A stretch of DNA of 64,000 nucleotides from Corynebacterium sp. CNCTC7651 (GCF_021496665.1 NZ_CP071246.1:2170001-2234000); one strand, 5' to 3'. Shown: positions 46,200-55,099, counted from the first letter of the stretch. The notes: generated from the letters alone by a model not told the origin. Made by a program: numbers and translations.

Positions 46200-47759
46200 C
46201 TAACCGCGCGCCATGTTCACGAAGCGGGAGTAGTGCAGCTGGTGCGCGACCGGGATGGTGTCGATGGGTCCGCCGCGGTGCTTGGCCACGATGATGTCGG
46301 CCTCTCCGGCGCGCTCGTCGTCGCGGTCCTGGGAGTCCGGGCGGTAGAGCAGGAACACCATGTCCGCGTCCTGCTCGAGGGAGCCTGATTCGCGGAGGTC
46401 GGCGAGCTGCGGCTTCTTGTCTGTACGAGCCTCGGGGCCACGGTTGAGCTGGGAAATCGCGATCACGGGGACCTCCAGCTCCTTGGCCAAGAGCTTCAGG
46501 TGGCGGGAGAACTCCGAGACCTCCTGGACCTCCAGCTCCTTGGCCAAGAGCTTCAGGTGGCGGGAGAACTCCGAGACCTCCTGCTGGCGGGACTCGACCT
46601 TCTTGCCGGAGCTCATCAGCTGCAGGTAATCCAGCACGATGAGGTCAAGGCCGTGCATGCGCTTGATGTTGCGGGCCTTGGTGCGGATCTCCATCATGGT
46701 GAGGTTCGGGGAATCGTCGATAAACAGCGGCGCGTCCTGGATCTCCGTGAGGCGCCTGGTCAGCTTCTCCCAGTCCCGCTCCTCCATCTGGCCCGAGCGC
46801 ATCGACGACAGCTTGATCTCCGTCTCCGCCGAAAGCAGGCGCATGATGATCTCGGAGGCGCTCATCTCCAGGGAGAAAATCACCGACGTCTTGCCGTTGT
46901 GGATCGAACACGAGCGCATGAAGTCCAGCGCGAGCGTGGACTTACCCACGCCGGGTCGCGCCGCAATGATCACCATCTGACCCGGGTGCAGGCCGTTGGT
47001 GAGATTATCCAGGTCGATGAAGCCGGTGGGCACGCCCCGCTCGAGCGCGCCGCCGGCTGCGATCTGCGTGAGCTCATCGATCGTCGGCTTCAGCAGCTGG
47101 GACAGGGACTGGAAGTCCTGGCTGCGGTCATTCTTGGCAATCTTGAAGACTTCTTGCTGGGCAAGGTCCACCAGCGCCTCGACCTCCATCCCGTCCTCGC
47201 CCTCATAGCCCAGCTGGACCACATGCGTGCCGGCGTTGACCAGCTGGCGCAGGATGGACTTCTCCGCCACGATGTCCGCGTAGTACAGCGCGTTCGCGGC
47301 CGTAGGCACCTCGGAGATCAGGGTGTGCAGGTACACTGCACCGCCGACGCGATCCAGCTGGTTCCGGCGGTCCAGGCGGCCGGCCAGGATCAGCACGTCG
47401 ATCTCGCTCGCGTCCGAGTACAGGTCCACGATCGCGCGGAAGATCATCTGGTGCGACGGGAAGTAGAAATCCTCCTCCTTCAGGCGGTCCACCACCTCCG
47501 TCACCACGTCCTGGTTCAGCATCATGGCGCCGAGCACGGAGCGTTCCGCGCGCTCATCGTGCGGCGGCTTGCGGTACTCATCCAGATCATTCCGGTCGCG
47601 GTGGAAACTCGACTGCCCGCGCCGCGTGCTGCCGCCGCGGTGGGTTTGGGCTGGGCCGCTTGGGCCGCTTGGGCCGCTTGGGCCGCTTGGGCCGTCGTCG
47701 AAGCTGTCGGTTGGCTCCGGCGGCAGGACGTAATCGTCAAAACTGTCGTTCGCAGGCAT
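46200..47759 (-). CDS. dnaB: Replicative DNA helicase DnaB with 19-residue tandem duplication
   Basis: 519 residues from the ATG at 47759 (AGGGGAG before it). The N-terminal domain (AERSVLGAMMLNQDVVTEV) and RecA-like helicase with Walker A ARPGVGKST, Walker B LIVLDYLQLM and ISQLNRG. Just after LQLM, the 19-residue block QEVSEFSRHLKLLAKELEV is repeated exactly (residues 393-411 and 412-430), inside the conserved core of an essential enzyme; family members have one copy. Before the first domain is a Gly-Pro-Ser repeat linker. It unwinds DNA ahead of the replication fork as a hexamer. The duplication is an assembly artefact or a remarkable insertion. Confidence 0.93.
   Translation of the reverse strand: MPANDSFDDYVLPPEPTDSFDDGPSGPSGPSGPSGPAQTHRGGSTRRGQSSFHRDRNDLDEYRKPPHDERAERSVLGAMMLNQDVVTEVVDRLKEEDFYFPSHQMIFRAIVDLYSDASEIDVLILAGRLDRRNQLDRVGGAVYLHTLISEVPTAANALYYADIVAEKSILRQLVNAGTHVVQLGYEGEDGMEVEALVDLAQQEVFKIAKNDRSQDFQSLSQLLKPTIDELTQIAAGGALERGVPTGFIDLDNLTNGLHPGQMVIIAARPGVGKSTLALDFMRSCSIHNGKTSVIFSLEMSASEIIMRLLSAETEIKLSSMRSGQMEERDWEKLTRRLTEIQDAPLFIDDSPNLTMMEIRTKARNIKRMHGLDLIVLDYLQLMSSGKKVESRQQEVSEFSRHLKLLAKELEVQEVSEFSRHLKLLAKELEVPVIAISQLNRGPEARTDKKPQLADLRESGSLEQDADMVFLLYRPDSQDRDDERAGEADIIVAKHRGGPIDTIPVAHQLHYSRFVNMARG
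46470..46583. repeat. 57-bp exact tandem duplication inside dnaB
   Basis: Copies at 46470-46526 and 46527-46583 are identical; the shared edge is only about one base. The length is a multiple of three. Confidence 0.93.
47653..47694. repeat. 9-bp short tandem repeat in dnaB (Gly-Pro-Ser linker)
   Basis: About four to five copies of GGGCCGCTT encode Ser-Gly-Pro units in the N-terminal extension. Likely length-variable between strains. Confidence 0.8.
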
Positions 47760-48466
47760 GGGCTCCCCTTCCACGTTCGCGCCTAACCATACCCCGGTTG
47801 GGCGAGGTGGAGCGCCTGTCGTCCTGAGTTATCCACAGGGGGTGTGGATAGAGCTCATGCTTTACGACGACTTCTTCACACCCACCCCCAATACCCTGTG
47901 GACAACTTGTGGAGAACGACGTTTTCGAACCCTGGGGAATGAGACATTTGCGCTGGTCAGCGCTGTTGTATTCGCGGTTAGTTTCACGGTGGAAAGAGTG
48001 GGGAATCTCGCTGACCTGGGCGCTTGACAAACGGGGTTTGGGGCGATCTTGCGGGTGCCACGTACCCTGAGCTGGGCTTCTTATTCTCTACTTATCCACA
48101 GGCCAGGTGGGTGTGTGGGAAAGGGCCCGGCGGGTGGCCGCTGGGCAGGGGGCGCGGGTGGCCGGGCGGGTGGCCGGCTGGACAGGGTGGCCGGCGAGCC
48201 CCCGGGCGGCGACCGGCGGGGCAGGTCTGTGCAACGGCCGCGGGGATAGGATCCGTCCGGACCGGCCCCGGCAACTTCCTGAGAAGCGCATAAGTTTGCC
48301 GACTAGTGCGCGGGCGGGTGCATCTGCCCAGGTGGGTGCGCAAATAGAGAAACTTACGCGCGCGTAGGGGCTAGGTGGCACGGTGTCCCGCTAGGGGTGG
48401 ACCGGCGGCTGGCCGCTGCGCCGGCCCAGGCCAAGGCGGCCCTGGCCCGGCAAGGGTGCTAGGCGC
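47760..48466. promoter_or_regulatory. Long intergenic region upstream of dnaB with DnaA-box-like sites
   Basis: About 700 bp without a gene. It contains exact DnaA boxes TTATCCACA at 47829-47837 and 48092-48100 and near-matches on the other strand, TGTGGATAG (47843-47851), TGTGGACAA (47897-47905) and TGTGGAGAA (47908-47916). GC-rich tracts follow at 48110-48250. The repeat element is at 48277-48358. dnaB's own promoter should lie in 47760-47960. Confidence 0.6.
48277..48358 (+). repeat. Dispersed ~80-nt element, copy A
   Basis: Begins CCTGAGAAGCGCATAAGTTT and ends near GAGAAACTTACG; TAAGTTT and AAACTTA pair across it. It is similar along its whole length to the reverse complement of 56866-56945. 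Confidence 0.65.
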
Positions 48467-48640
48467 CTACTTCCGGGACTTCACAATGCCGCGGCCCACC
48501 ATAAAGACGCCGGCGATCCAGCTCACGGCCGCGGTCAGGTATGAGATCGACCCCCAGGCAAAGGCCACGGCCACAAAACCGAGGAGAAAGATGACAATAC
48601 CGAGGATGATGTCCTGCTTAGCGGTGGTGTTGGTGTTCAC
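48467..48640 (-). CDS. Small two-helix membrane protein
   Basis: 57 residues from a GTG start (VNTNTTAKQDIILG) with two hydrophobic stretches (IVIFLLGFVAVAFAWGS and AVSWIAGVFMVGRG) and a basic end VKSRK. It sits between rplI and dnaB on the same strand. Function unknown. The codon pattern and membrane profile support a real gene; a longer upstream frame runs through tandem repeats and is ignored. Confidence 0.65.
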   Translation of the reverse strand: MNTNTTAKQDIILGIVIFLLGFVAVAFAWGSISYLTAAVSWIAGVFMVGRGIVKSRK

Positions 48641-48671
48641 GTCGCCCCATCGTACGGGCAAACCCCCGGCG

Positions 48672-48767
48672 GCAGCCGCGGCAACGCCACGCACCCACCC
48701 AGGGCAGCCGCGGTAGCGCCGGGCACCCACCCAACGCAGCCGCGGCAACGCCGGGGGCCCACCCAGG
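48672..48767. repeat. Imperfect 32-bp tandem repeat, three copies
   Basis: Copies begin at 48672, 48704 and 48736 with GCAGCCGCGG and include CACCCACCCA-like ends. They lie between the small membrane gene and the rplI terminator, with no coding role apparent. Confidence 0.65.
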
Positions 48768-48773
48768 GCACAA

Positions 48774-48859
48774 GAAAACGGCGCGGGCCGCGGAGCTCCT
48801 CACAAGCTCCGCCCAGTCAGAGCTCCTCACAAGCTCCGACTCTGGCCCGCGCCGTTTTC
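48774..48859 (-). terminator. Composite hairpin downstream of rplI
   Basis: Outer arms GAAAACGGCGCGGGCC (48774-48789) and GGCCCGCGCCGTTTTC (48844-48859) are perfect over 16 bp. Inside are two direct copies of GAGCTCCTCACAAGCTCCG (48793, 48820; period 27), each able to fold into its own small hairpin. It probably ends the rpsF-ssb-rplI transcript. Confidence 0.6.
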
Positions 48860-48912
48860 GCGCTGTTGTCGTTGGATCGCGTGGTTTTTCCCAAGCGATC
48901 GTCGATAAGCGT

Positions 48913-49365
48913 TTAAGCGCTTACGACCTCGAAGTTCACCTTGCCCTCCACGTCGTCGTGGAGAGTGACCTTGACCTGGTAGCCACCGGTCTTGGTAACA
49001 AGGCCCTTCGGCACGTTGATGCGGCGCTTGTCCAGGGACGGGCCGCCTGCAGCCTTCACGGCGTCTGCAATGTCAGCCGGCTTCACGGAGCCGAACAGCT
49101 TGCCGTTGCCAGCGGTGCGCACGGGCACCTTCACGCCGGTGAGCTGGTCGAGCTGGTCGCGCAGCTCCTTTGCGTGCTCCAGGTCGCGGACCTGACGGTC
49201 TGCCTGTGCGCGCTTGATGTCTTCGATCTGCTTCTCTGCACCGCGGGTGGCCGGGATGGCAAGACCGCGCGGGAGGAGAAGGTTGCGTCCGTAGCCGTCC
49301 TTGACCTCGACGATGTCGCCGGGCTCTCCAAGGTTCTCAACGGCAGCGGTGAGGATCAGCTTCAT
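48913..49365 (-). CDS. rplI: 50S ribosomal protein L9
   Basis: 150 residues. MKLILTAAVENLGEPGDIVE and GRNLLLPRGLAIPAT are the L9 N-terminal domain; a long helix connects to the C-terminal domain ending VEGKVNFEVVSA. L9 is a structural protein near the base of the L1 stalk. Third in rpsF-ssb-rplI; in mycobacteria rpsR lies between ssb and rplI but is absent here. A CGTCGATAAGC copy (48900-48910) lies just past its stop. Confidence 0.97.
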   Translation of the reverse strand: MKLILTAAVENLGEPGDIVEVKDGYGRNLLLPRGLAIPATRGAEKQIEDIKRAQADRQVRDLEHAKELRDQLDQLTGVKVPVRTAGNGKLFGSVKPADIADAVKAAGGPSLDKRRINVPKGLVTKTGGYQVKVTLHDDVEGKVNFEVVSA

Positions 49366-49419
49366 AGCGTCCTAACCTTCCTTCAGTTGTGAAAATTTCT
49401 GTGTGGGTTTTTGTCTGCT

Positions 49420-50067
49420 TTAGAACGGAGGCTCATCGTCCATCCCGCCGAAACCACCGGCGGGAGGTGCGGAATTCCACGGATCATTGTCAGGCTGCTG
49501 GTTCTGGCCCTGGCCGCCAAACCCGCCCTGGGACTGCTGGGGCTGGGAGTTAAACCCGCCCTGGTTGCCCTGCGGCTGGTTCTGGCTCTGGTTGAAACCA
49601 CCCTGGCCGCTCTGGCCGCCCTGGCCACCCTGCTGGTTAAAGCCGCCCTGGCCGCCCTGGTTGCGCTGGCCACCGCCGCCGTAGTTCCCCCCGCCCTCAC
49701 GCGGGGTGCGGTTCACGGTTGCGGTCGCGTACTTCAGGGACGGGCCGACTTCTTCGACCTCAATCTCAAACACCGTGCGGCTCTCGCCCTCACGGGTCTG
49801 GTAGGAGCGCTGCTTCAGGCGGCCGTTCACAATCACGCGCATGCCCTTGGTCAGGGTCTCCGCGACGTTCTCGGCCATCTGGCGCCAGCAGTTGCAGGTG
49901 AGGAACAGGGCTTCGCCGTCTTCCCACTGGTTCGTCTCACGGTTGAAGGACCGCGGGGTGGACGCGATGCGGAAGTTCGCAACAGCGGCACCGCTCGGGA
50001 TGAACCGAAGTTCCGGATCAGCAACCAGGTTGCCAACCACGGTGATGGGAGTATCGCCTTGAGCCAT
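49420..50067 (-). CDS. ssb: Single-stranded DNA-binding protein
   Basis: 215 residues. OB fold in residues 1-115 ([20 protein letters not shown], then [15 protein letters not shown]). A Gly/Gln/Asn-rich linker (about 125-200) with repeats, and the acidic tip DDEPPF that recruits partner proteins. Coats single-stranded DNA in replication and repair. Second gene of the rpsF operon. The codon pattern in the linker is repetitive. Confidence 0.97.
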   Translation of the reverse strand: MAQGDTPITVVGNLVADPELRFIPSGAAVANFRIASTPRSFNRETNQWEDGEALFLTCNCWRQMAENVAETLTKGMRVIVNGRLKQRSYQTREGESRTVFEIEVEEVGPSLKYATATVNRTPREGGGNYGGGGQRNQGGQGGFNQQGGQGGQSGQGGFNQSQNQPQGNQGGFNSQPQQSQGGFGGQGQNQQPDNDPWNSAPPAGGFGGMDDEPPF

Positions 50068-50121
50068 GATCGTTCCTTTACCTACGGGGTGACGTGGATC
50101 CTGTGGTTGAGCCTAGTGCTC

Positions 50122-50409
50122 TTACTTGTCGGTACGCAGTACCTTCGTACGGAGCACGGTCTCGCTCAGGTTCAGAAGACGGTCAAGCTCGGCCACGGTG
50201 TCTGCACCGCACTCGAGGTTGATGACGGCGTAGATGCCCTCTTCCTTCTTGTTGATCGGGTACGCAAGGCGCTGCTTGCCCCACACATCAACCTTCTCCA
50301 CCTTGCCGTTGTCCTTGCGGACGGTCTCCAGGAACTTATCCAGGGACGGGGCAACGGTGCGCTCATCCTGCTGCGGATCGAGGATGATCATTACTTCGTA
50401 GTGACGCAC
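50122..50409 (-). CDS. rpsF: 30S ribosomal protein S6
   Basis: 95 residues from a GTG at 50409 ([18 protein letters not shown]). AGGAGG (50426-50421) gives 11-nt spacing to this start; the alternative ATG at 50418 would be only 2 nt away, too close. Conserved [19 protein letters not shown]6 binds the 16S central domain with S18. First gene of rpsF-ssb-rplI. Confidence 0.95.
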   Translation of the reverse strand: MRHYEVMIILDPQQDERTVAPSLDKFLETVRKDNGKVEKVDVWGKQRLAYPINKKEEGIYAVINLECGADTVAELDRLLNLSETVLRTKVLRTDK

Positions 50410-50468
50410 GGACCTCATCACCTCCTATGGTCTTTGTATTGGTTTTCGGCCATCGCGCTTGCCGCAAT

Positions 50469-50502
50469 GGCAGGAGGGTCGCTTACGTCAAGCAACCCTG
50501 CC
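50469..50502 (-). promoter_or_regulatory. Hairpin between the small membrane gene and rpsF
   Basis: GGCAGG and CCTGCC with further pairing inside (GGTCGCT with AGCAACC, one bulge). It may terminate the upstream transcript or serve as an rpsF leader structure. Confidence 0.4.
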
Positions 50503-50539
50503 AGCGTAGCGCAACCCCATAGCCAGGGAGAAATCCGTT

Positions 50540-50728
50540 TTAGGTCGGGTTGGGGACAGCCCCGAACAACGCCAGCCCCACTGGGACGAAGGTCATGAAC
50601 ACAAACGCCGCCACCCCGAGCCCAATCGCCAGCTGCTTACGTCCCTTCAGCGTGGCCATGAAACACGCCGCGAACAGCGCGAACCCGATGAAGATGGAGG
50701 CGATGCCCAGGATGGTGGTCGTTCCCAT
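50540..50728 (-). CDS. Small two-helix membrane protein
   Basis: 62 residues: MGTTTILGIASIFIGFALFA then a short basic loop (LKGRKQL) and a second helix, ending AVPNPT. It occupies the place of Rv0052-like small genes between the GT87 gene and rpsF in related genomes, but I see no family. GGAG precedes the ATG and overlaps the end of the GT87 frame, so coupling is likely. Confidence 0.65.
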   Translation of the reverse strand: MGTTTILGIASIFIGFALFAACFMATLKGRKQLAIGLGVAAFVFMTFVPVGLALFGAVPNPT

Positions 50729-52287
50729 CGCTCCTCAACAGGGGCTTTGTGCTTATCGACGTTCGTTTCCACCGCCGTTTCACCCTCCGCGGGCGTTTCG
50801 GTTGGGCTTAACCAGCCGTCGGCACGCGTGGCCCAGTCCTTCGGGAGGGTGAGCAGGGGGTCGTGCCCGTTGTGTGCGTCCGCAACCGGGTCGCGCGTGA
50901 GGCCGAACATTTGGCGGACCACCATGACCATGATCGCGATGATGAGCAGGTCGCGGGCGATGATGACGATGTTGAGCACCTCGCCCGGCAGGCCCAGGTT
51001 ATCCGTGCCCATCATGTGCCACATGAGGATGGGCCAGACCATCATGTCCACCGTCATCCACGTGAGCAACAGGCGCCAGTACGGCGCGGCGAGCACAGCC
51101 GGGACGATGAGCCAGATGGAGTACTGGGGGCTCCACACCTTGTTGAACAGCAGGAAGAAGCCCACGATGAGGGTGAGCAGCTCCGCCACGCGGGGCTCCT
51201 TCGGGGCCTTGAGGCCCAGGATCAGCACCGCGAGGCAGCCTAGCGCGAAGAGGACGAACGTGACGGCGTTCAGGATCACCGGAGTGCCGCCGCCGGTGTC
51301 AAAGCCGGTCCAGCCGAACGCGCGGGAGATGACGGCGTAGATGGTGGTCCACTCCCAGCCGCGCTCCGTGTTCAGGCGGTTGAACTCGCTCCACGCGTCC
51401 GGGTTGCGCAGGTACACCGGCAGGTTCACGGCCACCCAAGTGACTGCGGCGGCAACGGTCATCTTGATGAACGGCGCGAAGGTGCGCTTGCGAATCGCCA
51501 GCGTGAGGTATGCGCCCAGCACGAACAGCGGCCACAGCTTGAACGCGGTGCCAGCGCCGATGAGGAAACCCGCCAGCCAGAACTTCTTGTTCCGCGCGGC
51601 CAACAGCGCAGCGACAAGGAAGAAGATGGAGGGGATGTCCCAGTTAGTGAACGCGTGCATGATCAACAGTGGCGAGCCCACCACAAGCAGCGTGTCCCAG
51701 ATGCGGTTGCCGGCCAACTCAGCCACCATGCGGGCGGTGCACACCCAGATGATGGAAAGCACCAGCACTGTAATCCAGAAGTACCAGCCCACCTCCGGCA
51801 GCAGGCGGTCCGCCAAGAAGTAGGTGTTGCGGGAGATGAATGAGGTGAACTGCTGGAACAGCCCGGCGAGCACCGGGTACTCCATGTAGCGGGTCAGGCC
51901 GTCCTCCACCCAGGAGTAGTCGTACACAAACCCCGGCTGGTCCAGGCCGCGGGCGCCGTAAAGCGGGACGATGTCGTTGTAGCAGAACGAGGTGTACTGG
52001 CGGTTGCCGTCCCAGTTCAGCTGCAGCACGCCGTTATCGTCCGGGCGGCCAAGGGAGCAGTTGGCCTTGGATAGCCCGCCGAGGGCGAGGAAGGTGTAGG
52101 CCACCGCGAGGATGGCGCGCAGCGGCGTCCAGAACCGGGCGCGGCCGATCTGGGCAAAGCGTCCCATTGGCCCGCCGAGGAAGTTCACCCAGCCTCGAGC
52201 GAGCGGCTCGGTCAAACCCGGCTGGACGCGGTTGGCCGGGTCCGGCCAGGGCACGGTGCTGCGGTTGGTACTGCGATGCTGACCCAC
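50647..52287 (-). CDS. GT87-type (DUF2029) membrane mannosyltransferase
   Basis: 546 residues as sequenced with about eleven helices. Resembles GT87 polyprenol-phosphate-mannose-dependent transferases that build lipoglycans and arabinomannans. YDYSWVEDGLTRYMEYPV in the first periplasmic loop probably holds the catalytic acidic residues. The GTG start has GAGAGG before it. The last 30 residues (SSSGSRCSRRVSWPR) overlap the next gene in another frame and look spurious; one extra C in GCCCC near 50741 would end the protein at the TGA at 50737-50735, directly before the next gene's GGAG. The CGTCGATAAGC copy encodes Val-Asp-Lys. Confidence 0.8.
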   Translation of the reverse strand: MGQHRSTNRSTVPWPDPANRVQPGLTEPLARGWVNFLGGPMGRFAQIGRARFWTPLRAILAVAYTFLALGGLSKANCSLGRPDDNGVLQLNWDGNRQYTSFCYNDIVPLYGARGLDQPGFVYDYSWVEDGLTRYMEYPVLAGLFQQFTSFISRNTYFLADRLLPEVGWYFWITVLVLSIIWVCTARMVAELAGNRIWDTLLVVGSPLLIMHAFTNWDIPSIFFLVAALLAARNKKFWLAGFLIGAGTAFKLWPLFVLGAYLTLAIRKRTFAPFIKMTVAAAVTWVAVNLPVYLRNPDAWSEFNRLNTERGWEWTTIYAVISRAFGWTGFDTGGGTPVILNAVTFVLFALGCLAVLILGLKAPKEPRVAELLTLIVGFFLLFNKVWSPQYSIWLIVPAVLAAPYWRLLLTWMTVDMMVWPILMWHMMGTDNLGLPGEVLNIVIIARDLLIIAIMVMVVRQMFGLTRDPVADAHNGHDPLLTLPKDWATRADGWLSPTETPAEGETAVETNVDKHKAPVEERWERPPSWASPPSSSGSRCSRRVSWPR

Positions 52288-52303
52288 GACGTTCCTCTCC
52301 CAG

Positions 52304-54538
52304 CTACTGCTGCAACACTTGGTTCAGGCCCTCAAGCACGCCGCCGATTGCGTCCGAAATCGGACCCGGCGCGGGCGCAGGTGCGGGCAGCGGCGGAGGT
52401 GCCGGAGCCGGGGCCGGTGCCGGAGCGGGCGCAGGTGCAGGGGCCGGGGCCGGCTGGTGCTCCGGCTCCGGTGCCGGCTCCGCGGAGGACGGCTGGGCGG
52501 CCGGGACCTGGCTAGGCACCGGCACGTACGTGGTGTACTCCAGGCCGCCGAGGTTGGTGCCGCCGGAGTACGGCTCCACGCCCCAGTACACCGGGGAGGC
52601 GGTGGGGAATTCAAGCGCCTCCTGGCCCTCCAGCGTGGTGTCCAGGACATCCTTCCAAATGCGGGCCGGCGTGGAGGAGCCGAACATGTTGCCGCCCCAC
52701 TCGTTGAAGATCGGGGAGGTGTTGTCCGCGGTGCCCACCCACACGGCCACGGCAAGCTGCGGGGTGGCACCCACCATCCAGGCATCCTTGTTCATGCCCG
52801 TGTCGCCCAACTGGGCGGTACCGGTCTTGGCGGCGGACGGGCGGCCGCCTTCCAGCGTGGCGTTGGAGTACCCCACCACGGCCTGCATGGCCTGAATGAC
52901 GTTGTCCGCCACCTGCTCCGCCACGCGGCGCTCCGAATAAGCCTCATCCGCCTGGTAGAGCACCTCGCCCATCGCGTCGGTCACGCTCTCCACAAAGTGG
53001 GTGGGGTGGTACACGCCACGGTCGGCCAACGTGGCCATGGCCGTCGCCATGTCCAGCACGCGGGACTGGTACTGGCCCAGCACGATGCCCTCGTAGGGCT
53101 CCCCACCATTCTCGCGCAGCGTGACGGGGACACCCGGGATGGAGCGCGCGACACCCAGCGCGTGCGCCATATCCGCCGTGTCCATCGTCTTGTCATCCAG
53201 GTCATCCTGGATGCGCATGAACGCGGTGTTGGAGGAAGTGCGCACGGCATCTGCAACGGTGAGCATGCCGCCGCCACCGCCGTCCCAGTTGGTCACCTCG
53301 ATGTCGCCCGGCAGAGTCACCGGGGAAGAATCAAACTGCGCATCCAGCGGGATACCCTGCTGCAGCGCGGCGGCCAGCGCGAAGATCTTGAAGGTCGAGC
53401 CGGTCTGCAGGCCGGCGTTGGCGTAATCCCAACCACTCGGGTCATCGCCGCCGTAGTAGGCGCGCACTGCACCCGTCGCCGGATCGATGGCAACCACGCC
53501 GGTGCGGGCGTCGTCCTGCAGCTTGGCAAGGTGGTCCGCGGAGATGCGCTCCACGTTCGCCTGCATGTCCGCATCGATGGTGGTGGTGATCTGCAGGCCG
53601 CGCTTGGTCAGGTCATCTTCGGTGATGCCCAGCGCCTGCAGCTCCGCGATCACCTGGTTCTTGATCAGGCCGTTCGGGCCGGTCGCCTCGGTGTAGGCGG
53701 AGTAGGAGGCCGGGTCCCGCGTCTCCGGGTAGGTCAGCGTCGCACGCTCCTCCTGGTTCAGCACACCCATGTCCACCAGGCCGTCCATCACGTACCCCCA
53801 GCGCGCCTGGGCGCCTTCCGGGTTGGTCCACGGATCGAGCTGGCTGGGCAGCTGGATGGAGGCGGCGAGCACACCAGCTTCCTCCAAGTTCAGCTCGCTC
53901 ACCGGCTTGCCAAAGAATGCGTGCGCCGCGGCCTCCACGCCGTACGCGTTGCGGCCGAAGTACACCGTGTTCAGGTAGGCGGTGAGGATGTCTTCCTTGC
54001 TCCACTCATTGGTCATTTTCACCGAGTAGACCAGCTCGCGCGCCTTGCGCTCGTAAGAGTGCTCGTTGCCCACAATGGCGTTCTTCACGTACTGCTGCGT
54101 GATGGTGGAGCCGCCGCCGGCGGAGGCGTTGCCGGTCAGCTGCCCCAGAGCCGCACGTGCGAAGCCGGTGAAGGAGAAGCCGGAGTTTTCCCAGAAGTCA
54201 CGGTCTTCCGCGGCCAGCACCGCGTTCTGCACCTCTTCCGGAATGGCATCCAGGGTGACTTGTTCGCGGTTGCCCTCCGGCGGGACGATGCGGGCCAGCT
54301 CCTCTTCACCATCGTTGAAGTAGATGCTGGAGATCTGCGCCGTCTCAATCTCATTTGGCTGCGGCACGACAGCCTGGGAGTACGCGTAGCCGAACCAGGT
54401 CAGGGGAATCGCGGCAAGCATCAGCAGGAACAGCAGCGCGGCAAGCACCCACTGCCACGCGCGGGACCGCTTCTTCTTTTTCACGACAGTGCTGCCGCCC
54501 CCAGAAGCCGCCTTGGTGGATGATGTTTTCTCTGTCAC
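52304..54538 (-). CDS. Bifunctional penicillin-binding protein (class A, PonA/PBP1a-like)
   Basis: 744 residues from the GTG at 54538 (AGGA at good spacing; a GTG at 54553 is less well placed). Short cytoplasmic tail, one membrane helix, then the GT51 transglycosylase with catalytic Glu in AAEDRDFWEN and GGSTITQQ. The transpeptidase has TGSTFKIFA (Ser-x-x-Lys), SSNTA (Ser-x-Asn) and AKTGTAQ (Lys-Thr-Gly). The C-terminus is a Pro-Ala repeat tail that probably crosses the wall. It polymerises and cross-links peptidoglycan. It is followed by the GT87 gene 16 bp on, the order found in mycobacteria. Confidence 0.95.
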   Translation of the reverse strand: MTEKTSSTKAASGGGSTVVKKKKRSRAWQWVLAALLFLLMLAAIPLTWFGYAYSQAVVPQPNEIETAQISSIYFNDGEEELARIVPPEGNREQVTLDAIPEEVQNAVLAAEDRDFWENSGFSFTGFARAALGQLTGNASAGGGSTITQQYVKNAIVGNEHSYERKARELVYSVKMTNEWSKEDILTAYLNTVYFGRNAYGVEAAAHAFFGKPVSELNLEEAGVLAASIQLPSQLDPWTNPEGAQARWGYVMDGLVDMGVLNQEERATLTYPETRDPASYSAYTEATGPNGLIKNQVIAELQALGITEDDLTKRGLQITTTIDADMQANVERISADHLAKLQDDARTGVVAIDPATGAVRAYYGGDDPSGWDYANAGLQTGSTFKIFALAAALQQGIPLDAQFDSSPVTLPGDIEVTNWDGGGGGMLTVADAVRTSSNTAFMRIQDDLDDKTMDTADMAHALGVARSIPGVPVTLRENGGEPYEGIVLGQYQSRVLDMATAMATLADRGVYHPTHFVESVTDAMGEVLYQADEAYSERRVAEQVADNVIQAMQAVVGYSNATLEGGRPSAAKTGTAQLGDTGMNKDAWMVGATPQLAVAVWVGTADNTSPIFNEWGGNMFGSSTPARIWKDVLDTTLEGQEALEFPTASPVYWGVEPYSGGTNLGGLEYTTYVPVPSQVPAAQPSSAEPAPEPEHQPAPAPAPAPAPAPAPAPAPPPLPAPAPAPGPISDAIGGVLEGLNQVLQQ

Positions 54539-54642
54539 ACGCTTGTCCTGCACCTGTTAGCCACCTGCGCGCACCCGGGCCCGGGCATGGCAGGCGAAGA
54601 GCCCACAATTACTCCCCGATACCCTACCTGCCCCAATGGGCT

Positions 54643-55005
54643 TCACACTACTGGCGTTGCTGTGACTTCCTTGAGCAGATAATTCCACTTGCAGTGCCCG
54701 CACACCTCTACTACGTGCACAGTTATGGGTCCAACTTCGGCGACAAGGCGGGCAATTTCACCGTCGTCACGCGCGGTGCCGCTGCGGCGGCCCAGGCGCT
54801 CGCCGTACACCCACTTCACGTCCCGCATCTCGCGCTCGCAAATGGGGCACACGCGTGACGACGGCTGCCCGTGGTACTCCGCCGCAGCTCTGAGAAGGAA
54901 GTCGGCGTCACAGTAATCGTCGATAAGCAAGTGCCCCTGACGCAGCTGGCGCAAGGTGTCGCGGCGCTGCAGTTCGTGGGAGATCTCGTGGGTGAATTTG
55001 ATCAT
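54643..55005 (-). CDS. DUF5318-type zinc-ribbon protein
   Basis: 120 residues from the ATG at 55005 (MIKFTHEISHELQRRDTLR). SRVCPICEREM (about residue 54) and VEVCGHCKWNYL (about 105) form a CxxC...CxxC pair that should bind zinc. The layout matches DUF5318 proteins next to PonA-type genes in actinobacteria; function unknown. No Shine-Dalgarno is visible. A CGTCGATAAGC copy encodes Leu-Ile-Asp. Divergent from the MarR gene. Confidence 0.75.
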   Translation of the reverse strand: MIKFTHEISHELQRRDTLRQLRQGHLLIDDYCDADFLLRAAAEYHGQPSSRVCPICEREMRDVKWVYGERLGRRSGTARDDGEIARLVAEVGPITVHVVEVCGHCKWNYLLKEVTATPVV

Positions 55006-55099
55006 GTTTAGGAGGGGAAACAATTGGTGTTGCTAAGCTTATGCGCTTGAGAGCGGTGCGGTGTTCGCGGCCCGCCACAGTAATACAGGAGGTAGGCCG

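Noticed and set aside
47829..48100. Chromosomal origin of replication
   Set aside because: DnaA-box-like sites are present but dnaA, dnaN and rpmH are not nearby, and the region is GC-rich with no clear unwinding element. Kept as a regulatory finding only.
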